Below the pieces are notes generated by a model, which was not told the DNA's origin, ran no database searches, and was given only the letters and a program-made list of their open reading frames with translations. DNA of 64,000 bases, taken from NCBI RefSeq assembly GCF_003697845.1, contig NZ_RDQE01000003.1:149174-213173 (forward strand), written 5' to 3'. The stretch's first letter is position 1; every line of letters starts with the position of its first letter. The position numbers and the translations under genes are program-made. Shown here one piece after another: positions 24,189 to 32,676 of this stretch. This stretch comes from Halobellus captivus. Lineage in GTDB: Archaea; Halobacteriota; Halobacteria; Halobacteriales; Haloferacaceae.

Positions 24189-24714
24189 GGAGACGGACAC
24201 GGACGAGGCCCCCGGTCCAGCCACCGACGACGACTTGACCCACACCACCGCCGACGGCGACGTCCAGATGGTCGACGTGGGCGACAAGCCCGACACGGCC
24301 CGACGGGCGGTCGCCCGCGGAGAGGTCCGGCTCACGCCGTCCACGATCGAGGCGATCCGCGCCGACGGGATCGCGAAGGGCGACGTGCTCGCGACCGCGC
24401 GGATCGGGGCGATCCAGGCCGTCAAACACACCTGGGAGACGATCCCGATGTGTCACCAGATCCCGATCACGAACGTCGACACGGAGTTCGCCGTCGACGA
24501 CGACCGCGTCGAGCTGACCGTCGCCGTCGGGACGACCGGCAAGACCGGCTGCGAGATGGAGGCGCTCGAGGGGGTCACCACCGGACTCAACGTCGTCTGG
24601 GACATGGTGAAGGCGGCCGAGAAGGACGCCGACGGCGGCTATCCGGACACGCGGATCTCGGACGTCGAGGTCGTCTCGAAGGAGAAGCGGGAGGTCGGTC
24701 CCGACGCCGAGTAG
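24181..24714 (+). CDS. moaC: Cyclic pyranopterin monophosphate synthase MoaC
   Basis: A 177-residue protein. MoaC acts with MoaA to turn GTP into cyclic pyranopterin monophosphate, the first step of molybdenum cofactor synthesis. Visible family blocks are MVDVGDKPDTARRAVARGEV, ATARIGAIQAVKHTWETIPM, CHQIPITNVD, TTGKTGCEMEALEGVTTGLN and VWDMVKAAEKDADGGYP, including the active-site Lys and Asp in the last of these. About 25 acidic residues precede the conserved core, typical of halophiles. The nearby formate dehydrogenase needs this cofactor. Confidence 0.96.
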   Translation: MSEETDTDEAPGPATDDDLTHTTADGDVQMVDVGDKPDTARRAVARGEVRLTPSTIEAIRADGIAKGDVLATARIGAIQAVKHTWETIPMCHQIPITNVDTEFAVDDDRVELTVAVGTTGKTGCEMEALEGVTTGLNVVWDMVKAAEKDADGGYPDTRISDVEVVSKEKREVGPDAE

Positions 24715-24725
24715 ACGGACCGGGC

Positions 24726-26438
24726 TCAGAACAGCCCGGAGATGTCACCGTCGGCGTCGATGTCGATCTCCTCGGCGGCCGGCTCCGCGGGCAGTCCCGG
24801 CATCGTCATCACGTCGGCCGTCTTGACCACGAGGAACCCGGCTCCCGCGGAGGGGGTCACCTCCCTGACGGTGAGCGTCCAGTCCTCCGGGACGCCGGTG
24901 AGCGAGGCGTCGTCGGAGAAGGAGTACGGCGTCTTCGAGAGACACACGGGAAGGTCGCCGTGCCCCCACTCCTCGAGACGGTCGACGTCGTCCCGCGCGC
25001 CGTCCACGTACTCCACGTCGTCGGCACCGTACACCTCGCGAGCGACCGTCTCGATCTTGGCTTCGACCGGCTCGTCGACGTCGTACAGCGGCGTGAACTC
25101 TCCCGTCCCCGCGAGGTTCCGGACCCGCTCGGCGAGGTCGGTCGCTCCCTCGCCGCCGTCGCTGTACGCGGTCGAACGCGCGACGGCTATCCCGTCGTCG
25201 ACGAGCGCGTCCTCGAGCGCGGCGAGTTCCGCCTCCGTGTCGTCGGGAAACACGTTGATCCCGACCACTGCCGGAACCCCGAACGACTCGACGATCTCGA
25301 CGTGGCGGCGGACGTTGTCGACGCCGGCCCGTACCGCCTCGGGGTCCGGATCCGCGAGCGCATCGAAGTCGGTCGGCCACATCTCCAACCCGTGGCGCTT
25401 CGCCCCGCGGACCGTCGCCACGACGACCGCGACGTCGGGGACGATCCCCTCGCGGGCGACGATGTGGGCGAACTTCTCCGCGCCGAGGTCCGCGCCGAAC
25501 CCCGCCTCCGTGACGAGGTACTCCGAGAGCGACGCCCCGACTCGGTCGGCGACGAGGGTGTTGGTGCCGTGTGCGATGTTCGCGAACGGCCCGCCGTGGA
25601 CCAGCGCCGGGACGCCTTCAACCGTCTGGACGAGGTTGGGGCGGAACGCGTCACGGAGCAGCGCCGCGACCGCGCCGGTGACGTCGAGATCCGTCGGCGT
25701 CACGGGGTCGCCGTCGGCATCCTCGGCCAGCACGATCCGGCCGATCCGGGACTTGAGGTCCTCGAGATCGGAAGCCAGCCCGAGCACCGCCATCAGCTCC
25801 GACGCCGCGGTGATGACGAACTCGTCCTCGCGAGGGACGCCACGGGCCGGGCCGCCCAGTCCCACGACCGTCTCGCGGAGCGCGCGGTCGTTGACGTCGA
25901 GCGCCCGCGGCCAGTGGATCCGGCGAACGTCGACCTCCTCGTCGTTCCCCTGGTGGAGGTGGTTGTCGAGGGTCGCGGCGAGCAGGTCGTGGGCGGCCGT
26001 CAGCGCGTGGATGTCGCCGGTGAAGTGGAGGTTGATCGCCTCCATCGGCAACACCTGGGAGTAGCCGCCGCCGGCGGCACCGCCCTTGATCCCGAACACC
26101 GGTCCGAGCGAGGGCTCCCGGACCGCGACGGTCGTCGACTCGCCGAGCGCCGCGAGCGCCTGGCCGAGCCCGACCGTAGTCACCGTCTTCCCCTCGCCCT
26201 TCGGCGTCGGCGTCATTCCCGTCACGAGGACGGTCGTTCCGTCGGTGGCGTCCGCGGTCGCCGACCGGACCGCGTCCAGGGTGAGCTTCGCGACCCCCTC
26301 ACCCCGTGGTTCGACGTCGTCGGGCGTCAATCCGAGGTCGGCGGCGACCTCCTCGATGGGGCGCGTGGTCGTCGATCGGACCACGGCGAGGTCGGATTCG
26401 GGCGTTCCGTCGTCGAGGTCGGGATCCGTCGTCACCAT
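24726..26438 (-). CDS. fhs: Formate-tetrahydrofolate ligase
   Basis: A 570-residue enzyme of normal length. It makes 10-formyl-tetrahydrofolate from formate, ATP and tetrahydrofolate. The P-loop region TPTPKGEGKTVTTVGLGQAL (about 77-96) is clear, followed by REPSLGPVFGIKGGAAGGGY, INLHFTGDIHALTAAHDLLA, IVLAEDADGDPVTPTDLDVTG-type segments, and a C-terminal GAGFLVVKTADVMTMPGLP. The gene is convergent with moaC and lies just downstream of formate dehydrogenase (153 bp) on the same strand, so formate can be either oxidised or activated for one-carbon metabolism. Confidence 0.95.
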   Translation of the reverse strand: MVTTDPDLDDGTPESDLAVVRSTTTRPIEEVAADLGLTPDDVEPRGEGVAKLTLDAVRSATADATDGTTVLVTGMTPTPKGEGKTVTTVGLGQALAALGESTTVAVREPSLGPVFGIKGGAAGGGYSQVLPMEAINLHFTGDIHALTAAHDLLAATLDNHLHQGNDEEVDVRRIHWPRALDVNDRALRETVVGLGGPARGVPREDEFVITAASELMAVLGLASDLEDLKSRIGRIVLAEDADGDPVTPTDLDVTGAVAALLRDAFRPNLVQTVEGVPALVHGGPFANIAHGTNTLVADRVGASLSEYLVTEAGFGADLGAEKFAHIVAREGIVPDVAVVVATVRGAKRHGLEMWPTDFDALADPDPEAVRAGVDNVRRHVEIVESFGVPAVVGINVFPDDTEAELAALEDALVDDGIAVARSTAYSDGGEGATDLAERVRNLAGTGEFTPLYDVDEPVEAKIETVAREVYGADDVEYVDGARDDVDRLEEWGHGDLPVCLSKTPYSFSDDASLTGVPEDWTLTVREVTPSAGAGFLVVKTADVMTMPGLPAEPAAEEIDIDADGDISGLF

Positions 26439-26591
26439 ACCGACCCTTCACGGGGGCGGGTCAAGAGCGTTGGAGGTGTTTCCGATCGATCGAGAGAGCG
26501 AACTCCCAGTGGGCTCGAAAGGGGAACACCCGCGAAAACACGGAGGCGATCGGAAAAAGGTGGAGGCGATCCCGAAAACGCCGAGACCGCC

Positions 26592-28751
26592 TCAGTCGTC
26601 CGCGGGTTCGGGGTCGTCTCCGGTCCCGTCGGCCGGTTCGCCGCCGTCCGAAACCGTCACCGCGATGTCGGCGGCGGCGGCCTTGTACTCAGGGATCTTC
26701 GCGCGGTCGTCGAGCACGTCGTTCGTGAGCCGGTTCGCGGAGGCGGCCGCGAAGTGCGGGGTCGTCCAGACGACTCCCTCCTTGATGTCCTCCGTCACCT
26801 GCGCTTTCACCTCGATCTCGCCGCGGCGCGACCTGAGCTGGACCATGTCGCCGTCCTCGATGCCGTACCGCTCCGCGTCGTTCGGGTGGACGTCGACGAA
26901 GTTCTCGGGATGCTGTCGCGAGAGCGTCGGCGAGCGACGGCTCATCGTCCCCGTGTTGTAGTGTTCCTCGAGCCGGGCGGTGGTGAGGATGAGCGGGTAC
27001 TCCTCGTCGGGAACCTCCGCGGGCGGCTGATGGCGGACGCCCTCGATCTGGCCGAGCCCGCTCTCGGTGTCGAAGGAGTCCTCGTAGAGGAACTGGTCCC
27101 CCTCGTCGCCCTCCTCGTAGCACGGCCAGTGGAGTCCCTCCTCGCCGAGCCCGTCGTAGGTCATCCCGTGGTAGATCGGACACACCTCTCGAAGCTCCTC
27201 GAAGACGGCCTCGACGTCATCGAATCGGAACCCGTCCTCGCCGAACAGCCGGCTGCCGACCTCCATCAGGATCTCGAGGTCGTGTTTCGTGTTCTCGTGG
27301 ACCTTCTCGACGCCGCGCATTCGCTGGACGCGACGGTCGGTGTTCGTGACCGTGCCGCCCCGTTCGGCCCACGTCGTCGCCGGGAGCACCACGTCCGCGA
27401 GCTCGGCGGTCTCGGTCATGAAGATGTCCTGTGCCACCATGAACTCGAGCGAGTTCAGCCGCTCCTCGACCCGGTTTCCGTCGGGTTCGCTCATCAGCGG
27501 GTTCTCGCCCATCACGTAGAGCCCGTGAACCGACTTGCCGGCCTCGTGGGAGATCTCGACGTTCGTGAGGCCGGGCTCGTCGGGCACCTCGAATCCCCAC
27601 ACCTCCTCGACGGACTCGCGGACCTCGTCGTCGTCGACGAGCTGGTAGCCGGGCAGGACGTTCGGCATCGCGCCCACGTCGCTCGTCCCCTGGACGTTGT
27701 TCTGGCCGCGGAGCGGGTTGACGCCGGTGCCGGGCTTGCCGAGGTTGCCCGTGATCAACGCGAGGTTGATCTCGTTCTGGACGTTGTCGACGCCGCAGGT
27801 GTGCTGGCTCATCCCCATCCCGGTGAAGATCGCGGCGTTGTTCGCCATCGCGTACTTCTCGGCGGCGAGCTCGATGTCCTCGAGCGGGACCCCCGCCTCC
27901 TCGGCGGCCGCCTCCTCGTCGAAGTCCGCGAGCGTCTCCTTGAGATGCTCGAAGCCCTCGGTTCGCTCCGCGATGAACTCCTCGTCGATCCAGCCCGCGT
28001 CGGGCTCCTCCTCGTGGCGTTCGAGGATCGTCTTGAGCACGACGTTGAGGAGCGGGATGTCCGCGCCGGGGTTCACCTGGAGGTGCATGTGGCGGTCCGT
28101 CTCCCCGATGTCGAACGACCGCGTGGTCTTGTTCGCGTGGGGGTCGACCTGGATGACGGTCGCACCCTCCAGGACCGCCTGCCGGAAGTACTGGCTGTTG
28201 GCGATCGGGTGCTGCTCGCCGGGGTTCGCTCCCTGGATCCAGAAGACGTCAGCGGCCTCCTCCAAGTCCTCCATGCTGTTCGTCATCGCGCCCGCGCCGA
28301 GGCTGGTCCTGAGCGCCCAGACGGTCGAGGCGTGACACATCCGGGTACAGTTGTCGACGTTGTTGGTGCCGTAGCGGCGGGCGAGCTTCTGGAGGAGGTA
28401 GTTCTCCTCGTTCATCGTCTTCGAGGAGCCGTAAAAGCCCATCCCGTCGGGGCCGTGCTCCTCTCGGATCCGCTCCATCTCCGAGACGATCCGGTCGTAC
28501 GCCTCCTCCCACGTCGCCTCGCGGAACTCCCCGTCCTCCTTGATCAGCGGCTCCGTGAGTCGGTCCTCGTGGTCGATCACCTGCGTCGCCGCGCCGCCCT
28601 TGATACAGATGCGACCCTCGTTGACCGGGGCGTCGCCCCACGGTCGGAAGTTCACGTCGCCGCGGTCCTCGCCCTGCTGGATCTGGATACCGCAGCCCAC
28701 CCCGCAGTACGGGCAGATCGTCTTGACCGCGTCGTCACCCTCACTGGACAT
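26592..28751 (-). CDS. Formate dehydrogenase catalytic subunit (molybdopterin oxidoreductase, cysteine type)
   Basis: A 719-residue bis-MGD enzyme. The N-terminus holds a 4Fe-4S site in CPYCGVGCGI with the fourth Cys in GRICIKGG. The catalytic segment NCTRMCHASTV has Cys where E. coli FdhF has selenocysteine. Later blocks include WIQGANPGEQHPI, GMGMSQHTCGVDN, GNLGKPGTGVNPLRGQNNVQG and the C-terminal MGD-binding region starting ILTTARLEEHYNTGTMSRR. There is no Tat signal, so the enzyme is cytoplasmic. Start ATG 28751 is preferred over an in-frame GTG at 28760. No separate beta or diaphorase subunit is adjacent; the electron acceptor is unknown. Confidence 0.92.
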   Translation of the reverse strand: MSSEGDDAVKTICPYCGVGCGIQIQQGEDRGDVNFRPWGDAPVNEGRICIKGGAATQVIDHEDRLTEPLIKEDGEFREATWEEAYDRIVSEMERIREEHGPDGMGFYGSSKTMNEENYLLQKLARRYGTNNVDNCTRMCHASTVWALRTSLGAGAMTNSMEDLEEAADVFWIQGANPGEQHPIANSQYFRQAVLEGATVIQVDPHANKTTRSFDIGETDRHMHLQVNPGADIPLLNVVLKTILERHEEEPDAGWIDEEFIAERTEGFEHLKETLADFDEEAAAEEAGVPLEDIELAAEKYAMANNAAIFTGMGMSQHTCGVDNVQNEINLALITGNLGKPGTGVNPLRGQNNVQGTSDVGAMPNVLPGYQLVDDDEVRESVEEVWGFEVPDEPGLTNVEISHEAGKSVHGLYVMGENPLMSEPDGNRVEERLNSLEFMVAQDIFMTETAELADVVLPATTWAERGGTVTNTDRRVQRMRGVEKVHENTKHDLEILMEVGSRLFGEDGFRFDDVEAVFEELREVCPIYHGMTYDGLGEEGLHWPCYEEGDEGDQFLYEDSFDTESGLGQIEGVRHQPPAEVPDEEYPLILTTARLEEHYNTGTMSRRSPTLSRQHPENFVDVHPNDAERYGIEDGDMVQLRSRRGEIEVKAQVTEDIKEGVVWTTPHFAAASANRLTNDVLDDRAKIPEYKAAAADIAVTVSDGGEPADGTGDDPEPADD

Positions 28752-28880
28752 GCCGATCACCCGCTCGGAACGCGTTCATGTGTCACGATCTATGCCGCTA
28801 GTTCCATGAGTGTGTCGGTGGTTCGCCCGGATCGTCCGCCCGCGCGGAAGCGTTAGGTGCGCGGCGACCGATCGCGAGGT

Positions 28881-29504
28881 ATGGATCTCTCTCGGGACGA
28901 CGTGGAGGCCGCGATCGAGGCGTACCGTGAGTCGGAGCCCCTGTACGCCGTCGAGTCCGAGGCCGTCGAGACTCTGCCGGACGCGTTCCGAAGCGGCGAG
29001 TACGGTCGGCGGGACGCCCAGTGGGTGGTCCGGTGGTACGGCCGCCGCTACCTCGGCGACGAGCCGCCGGGAGCGGACCGGAACCGACGAGAGGAGGCGT
29101 TCGAGGGGGCCGACTTCGAGGCGGTTCGTGACGCCATCGCGACCGCGGTCGAGGCGGAGCGGAGAGGATCGAAACGAGAGAGGACGGAGCGGGAGGAAGC
29201 GGAACGAACGGGCTACTCGGGGGCGGTCGACGCGCTGACCGCGCTGCCGGGCGTCGACCTCCCCGTCGCCTCCGCGTTCCTCGCGTTCGTCCACCCGGAC
29301 CGGTTCGTCGTCGTCGGCCCCGACGAGTGGCGGATCGTATGCGACCTGACGGGTCTCGAGGGACGGTATCCGGATCCGCCCTCGGTCGACGAGTACGACG
29401 ACTATCTCGCGGCGTGTGACGAACTCGCGGAGCGGTACGGGATCGACCCGTGGGAGCTGTACATGGTCGTCTGGCGACGACGCGGGGAACGCGCCGAGAC
29501 GTGA
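28881..29504 (+). CDS. Conserved hypothetical protein with helix-hairpin-helix-like core
   Basis: A 207-residue acidic protein. The middle has a charged segment (about 88-118, ERRGSKRERTEREEAERTG) followed by ALTALPGVDLPVASAFLAFV, which resembles the hairpin of HhH-GPD DNA glycosylases. A further HPDRFVVVGPDEWRIVCDL and the C-terminal YGIDPWELYMVVWRRRGE support a folded globular domain. The catalytic Lys/Asp of that glycosylase family are not obvious, so the resemblance may be only to the DNA-contact hairpin. Start ATG 28881 follows the first coding signal; the gene is divergent from formate dehydrogenase. Confidence 0.6.
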   Translation: MDLSRDDVEAAIEAYRESEPLYAVESEAVETLPDAFRSGEYGRRDAQWVVRWYGRRYLGDEPPGADRNRREEAFEGADFEAVRDAIATAVEAERRGSKRERTEREEAERTGYSGAVDALTALPGVDLPVASAFLAFVHPDRFVVVGPDEWRIVCDLTGLEGRYPDPPSVDEYDDYLAACDELAERYGIDPWELYMVVWRRRGERAET

Positions 29505-29567
29505 CCCGGTCTCGGCACACGAACCGGCCTCGGCACACGAACCGGTCTCACGCGGCGGAACGCGCCT

Positions 29568-29735
29568 TCACGCTCTGAGCCAGGCTTTCGGGTGCTCCGC
29601 TTTGAGGTGTCGCTGGTAGGCGCCGATCAGTTCCGGATACGAGTCGGCGACGACGTGCCACTCGCAGTGGTCACAGCCGCGCTCTACCGCGTCGTCGCCG
29701 CCCTGGACGTACCCCCCGCGTCGATAGGTCACCAT
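29568..29735 (-). CDS. Small C2H2-type zinc-finger-like protein
   Basis: A 55-residue protein with CDHCEWHVVADS followed by a helix ending in HLKAEH, i.e. C-x2-C-x18-H-x4-H, the spacing of a small zinc finger. Such short finger proteins are common and mostly uncharacterised in haloarchaea. Start ATG 29735 begins MVTYRRGGYV; a GTG at 29774 is an alternative. It is convergent with the gene ending at 29504. Confidence 0.6.
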   Translation of the reverse strand: MVTYRRGGYVQGGDDAVERGCDHCEWHVVADSYPELIGAYQRHLKAEHPKAWLRA

Positions 29736-29856
29736 GGGAATCCCGCGCTCCGAATGGGTGTCATTCGTTCGCACGGAGGTTCTCGAAGGATTTGAACCCC
29801 TCGGCGGGAGCGGTCGCGTCGCGGCCGTCTCTCATCGAAGTAGTGTTGCTATCGAT

Positions 29857-29868
29857 CGTTATAAATTT
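29857..29868 (+). promoter_or_regulatory. Likely TATA box of the formaldehyde-dehydrogenase-like gene
   Basis: CGTTATAAATTT is the strongest TATA match before the GTG at 29935 and would give a leader of about 45 nt. The 29840-29930 stretch is AT-rich for this genome. Confidence 0.45.
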
Positions 29869-29934
29869 GTTAATGGTAATTGACCTGTAAATAGACTTAC
29901 GTCAAATGATGCCCTTCGTTCTCATGGATCACTT

Positions 29935-31104
29935 GTGAAAGCAGTAGTGTATCAGGGACCGTACGAGGTCGCTGTCGAGGACGTGGAGGAACCGGAGATC
30001 GAGCACCCGAACGACGTGGTCGTAGACATCACGACGTCGTGTATCTGCGGGTCGGACCTTCACATGTACGAGGGCCGAACCGCAGCCGAGGAGGGGATCG
30101 TCTTCGGCCACGAGAACATGGGGATCGTCAGCGAGGTCGGCGAGGCCGTCTCCACGCTGGAGGAGGGAGACCGCGTGGTGATGCCGTTCAACGTCTCCTG
30201 TGGGTTCTGTCAGAACTGTGAGGAGGGATACACCGGCTTCTGTACCAACGTCAATCCCGGATTCGCGGGCGGCGCGTACGGCTACGTCGCCATGGGACCG
30301 TACCCGGGCGGACAGGCCGAGAAGCTCCGCGTCCCGTACGCGGACCACAACGCGCTGAAACTGCCGGAGGGGCGCGAACACGAGGACGCGTTCTCGCTTC
30401 TCGCCGACATCTTCCCGACCGGCTGGCACGGCACCGAGCTGGCCGACCTCCAGCCCGGCGAGTCGGTCGCGATCTTCGGAGCCGGCCCGGTCGGGCTGAT
30501 GGCCGCCTACAGCGCCAAGATCAAGGGCGCGGCGGAGATCTACGTCGTGGACCAGGTACCGAGCCGGCTCGAGCTGGCCGAGGAGCACTGTGACGCCCAC
30601 GCGATCGACTTCTCGGAGGGCGACCCGGTCGACCAGATCCTCGAGGAACACGGCGGGATGGTCGACAAGGGCGTCGACGCGGTCGGGTACCAGGCGACGG
30701 ACCCCGAAGACGTCGACACCGACACGGAGGACTACTCCTACCAGCCGGCCAAGGAGAACCCGGCGGTCGTGATCAACAACCTGATCCGGGTCGTCCGGCC
30801 GACGGGACAGCTCGGTATTCCGGGGCTGTACGTCCCCGAGGACCCCGGCGCGCCCGACGACATGGCCGCACAGGGGCGGCTCGGCATCGACTTCGGGAAG
30901 TTCTTCGAGAAGGGCCTCAAGTGCGGGACCGGCCAGTGTAACGTGAAGTCGTACAACCGGTACCTGCGCGACATGATCATCGAGGGCCGCGCGGACCCGA
31001 GCTGGGTCGTCTCCCACCGCGTCGACCTCGAGGAGGCGCCCGAGATGTACGAGGCGTTCGACGCCCGCGAGGAGGGCGTCACGAAGGTCCTCCTCGAGCC
31101 CTGA
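29935..31104 (+). CDS. Zinc-dependent dehydrogenase, glutathione-independent formaldehyde dehydrogenase type
   Basis: A 389-residue medium-chain dehydrogenase. The catalytic zinc site is indicated by Cys in TTSCICGSDLHMYEG and GHENMG, the structural zinc by four cysteines in CGFCQNCEEGYTGFC, and the NAD fold by AIFGAGPVGLMAAY (about 178-191). GGAYGYVAMGPYPGGQAEKL and the length match the FdhA / formaldehyde dismutase group. It would oxidise formaldehyde to formate with NAD. A GTG start at 29935 is used because the upstream ATG at 29924 meets a stop after four codons. Neighbouring formate dehydrogenase and formate-THF ligase support a one-carbon role, though other aldehydes or alcohols remain possible. 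Confidence 0.87.
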   Translation: MKAVVYQGPYEVAVEDVEEPEIEHPNDVVVDITTSCICGSDLHMYEGRTAAEEGIVFGHENMGIVSEVGEAVSTLEEGDRVVMPFNVSCGFCQNCEEGYTGFCTNVNPGFAGGAYGYVAMGPYPGGQAEKLRVPYADHNALKLPEGREHEDAFSLLADIFPTGWHGTELADLQPGESVAIFGAGPVGLMAAYSAKIKGAAEIYVVDQVPSRLELAEEHCDAHAIDFSEGDPVDQILEEHGGMVDKGVDAVGYQATDPEDVDTDTEDYSYQPAKENPAVVINNLIRVVRPTGQLGIPGLYVPEDPGAPDDMAAQGRLGIDFGKFFEKGLKCGTGQCNVKSYNRYLRDMIIEGRADPSWVVSHRVDLEEAPEMYEAFDAREEGVTKVLLEP

Positions 31105-31194
31105 GTCGGCCGACCCGTCCGATCGACGACGGCTCCGTTCTCGCGTTTTTTGACGCAGCCAACGCTTATGGCGCACCGACGCGTTCGCCGATAC

Positions 31195-31347
31195 ATGTGC
31201 CAATACTGTAACTGGGCGTTCCACGACGGGTGGGGCGAACTGCTCCAGTACGACGAGGTGTACCAGTCGGCCGTCGGCGCCGAGACCGAGTCCACCCACG
31301 GCTTCCACGAGGACTGGGACGACCTCCAGGCGGAACTCGGGATCTGA
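31195..31347 (+). CDS. Very small CxxC protein, function unknown
   Basis: A 50-residue acidic protein starting MCQYCNWAFHDGW with one C-x2-C pair and nearby His residues (HDGW, HGFHEDW) that could bind a metal. ATG 31195 is chosen because GCTTATGG (31163-31170) is a TATA-like element at leaderless distance; in-frame ATGs at 31150 and 31168 are alternatives. No family recognised. Confidence 0.5.
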   Translation: MCQYCNWAFHDGWGELLQYDEVYQSAVGAETESTHGFHEDWDDLQAELGI

Positions 31348-31468
31348 GCGGACTCGGAGAGCGAAACGGGCCCGTGATCGGGACGACGACGCGACCGGTA
31401 CGTCCCGGTACGGAGCCCTCGGGAGACCTCATAGCAGGCCCTATACGCGGAACGCGACACGACGACCC

Positions 31469-32521
31469 ATGACTCGATCCGACGATCCGGCTCGGTCCGG
31501 CGGTGGAGACCGGTCCGACGATCCCGGCCTGTCGACGACTGACGCGACCGAGACGACCGTCTCCCGTCGTCGAGCCCTCCTGGCGGGGACCGCGGGGATC
31601 GCGACCGTGGGGGCGGTCGGGTTGGCGTACACGGACGGTGGGACGCGCGAGGAGGGGACCGAGCCGGCACCGCTCGAGTCGTTCGGTCCGGAGACCCGAT
31701 CCGACCTCGCGCTCATCGCCCATCGCGGATTCGCCGGCGAGAACCCGGAGAACACGGTCGCGGCGGTGGAGGCGGCCGCGGGTCGCGACGTCCCCGACGC
31801 CCGACGGGCCGACCTCGTCGAGGTCGACGTCGTCGCGACCGCCGACGGCGACGTGGTGGCCTTTCACGACGATCGACTCGCGGGACCCGCCGGCGGTGCC
31901 CTCGGGCTCACCGACGCCGAGGGCCTCGTCCGCGAGACGGACACGGAGACCGTCACGAGCGCGGAGGTGCTCGGAAGCGGCGAGACGGTGCCGCTGCTTC
32001 GGGACGTGCTCGAGGCGCTACCCGCGGACGTGGGCGTGAACGTCGAGTTGAAGAATCCCGGTCGCGGGGACCTTCGACCCGCCGGAAAGCTCCCGGACGA
32101 CGAGTTGGCCGAGCGCACGGCGGCGTGGCGCCCGTTCGTCGAGCGCGTGTGTTCGGCCCTCGACGACCACGACAACGAGGTGCTCCTCTCGTCCTTTCAC
32201 GAGGCCGCGCTGGCGGCGAGTCGCGAGGTCTCGTCGTATCCCGTCGCGCCGATTCTCTCCGAGTCGGTCGAGGACGGTCTCGCGTTCGCGAACGCGTACG
32301 ACGCCGAGGCGATCCATCCGCCGATCGGAATGATTCGGGGAACGCCCTTCTCCGAGATCGGCGAAAACGCGGGCGTCGATCTCGTGGAGGCCGCCCACGC
32401 CGCGGGCCGCGAGGTGAACGTCTGGACGGTCGAGACGTGGTATCAGGCCCGGTGGCTCGCCGCGGTCGGCGTTGACGGGATCATCGCCGACTACGCGGGG
32501 CTTCTCGGCGGATCGTCGTGA
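31469..32521 (+). CDS. ugpQ: Glycerophosphodiester phosphodiesterase with Tat signal
   Basis: A 350-residue exported GDPD. A Tat signal SRRRALLAGTAGIATVGAVG (about 33-52) follows a polar lead, so the enzyme works outside the membrane. The TIM-barrel active site is complete: AHRGFAGENPENT (His, Arg, Glu-Asn), then EVDVVATADGDVVAFHDD (Glu, Asp and second His). It cleaves glycerophosphodiesters to sn-glycerol-3-phosphate and an alcohol. CTATACGC (31443-31450) sits at leaderless distance from ATG 31469. It lies 155 bp before a UgpB-type importer on the same strand, which would take up the product. Confidence 0.88.
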   Translation: MTRSDDPARSGGGDRSDDPGLSTTDATETTVSRRRALLAGTAGIATVGAVGLAYTDGGTREEGTEPAPLESFGPETRSDLALIAHRGFAGENPENTVAAVEAAAGRDVPDARRADLVEVDVVATADGDVVAFHDDRLAGPAGGALGLTDAEGLVRETDTETVTSAEVLGSGETVPLLRDVLEALPADVGVNVELKNPGRGDLRPAGKLPDDELAERTAAWRPFVERVCSALDDHDNEVLLSSFHEAALAASREVSSYPVAPILSESVEDGLAFANAYDAEAIHPPIGMIRGTPFSEIGENAGVDLVEAAHAAGREVNVWTVETWYQARWLAAVGVDGIIADYAGLLGGSS

Positions 32522-32676
32522 ACGGACGGGCAGTCGGAGCGGACGGATGTCGGAGCGGACGGGCGGTCATGATATCGAACCGGGGAGGGTGCGATATATA
32601 GCGGTCCGTACGGCTCGGATCGGTCCGTAGAACTCTTAGCAGAGGCTTTTAGGCCGCTTTCGTCACCTTCGGTCGC
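32522..32676 (+). promoter_or_regulatory. Promoter region of the ugp-type operon with two pairs of direct repeats
   Basis: GATATATAG (32593-32601) and CTTTTAGG (32646-32653) are two TATA candidates, the second at leaderless distance from ATG 32677. CGGTCCGTA occurs twice (32602-32610 and 32621-32629), 19 bp apart, just after the first TATA. GTCGGAGCGGACGG occurs twice around 32533-32560. Either pair could be a regulator site. Confidence 0.45.

Noticed and set aside
24450-28856. Open frame of more than 1,400 codons opposite formate-THF ligase and formate dehydrogenase
   Set aside because: It overlaps two well-recognised enzymes in the complementary phase and has no domain.
29785-29815. GGTTCAAATCC-type stretch on the minus strand resembling a tRNA T-loop
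   Set aside because: The T-stem needs two wobble pairs and one mismatch, and no acceptor or anticodon stem fits around it.
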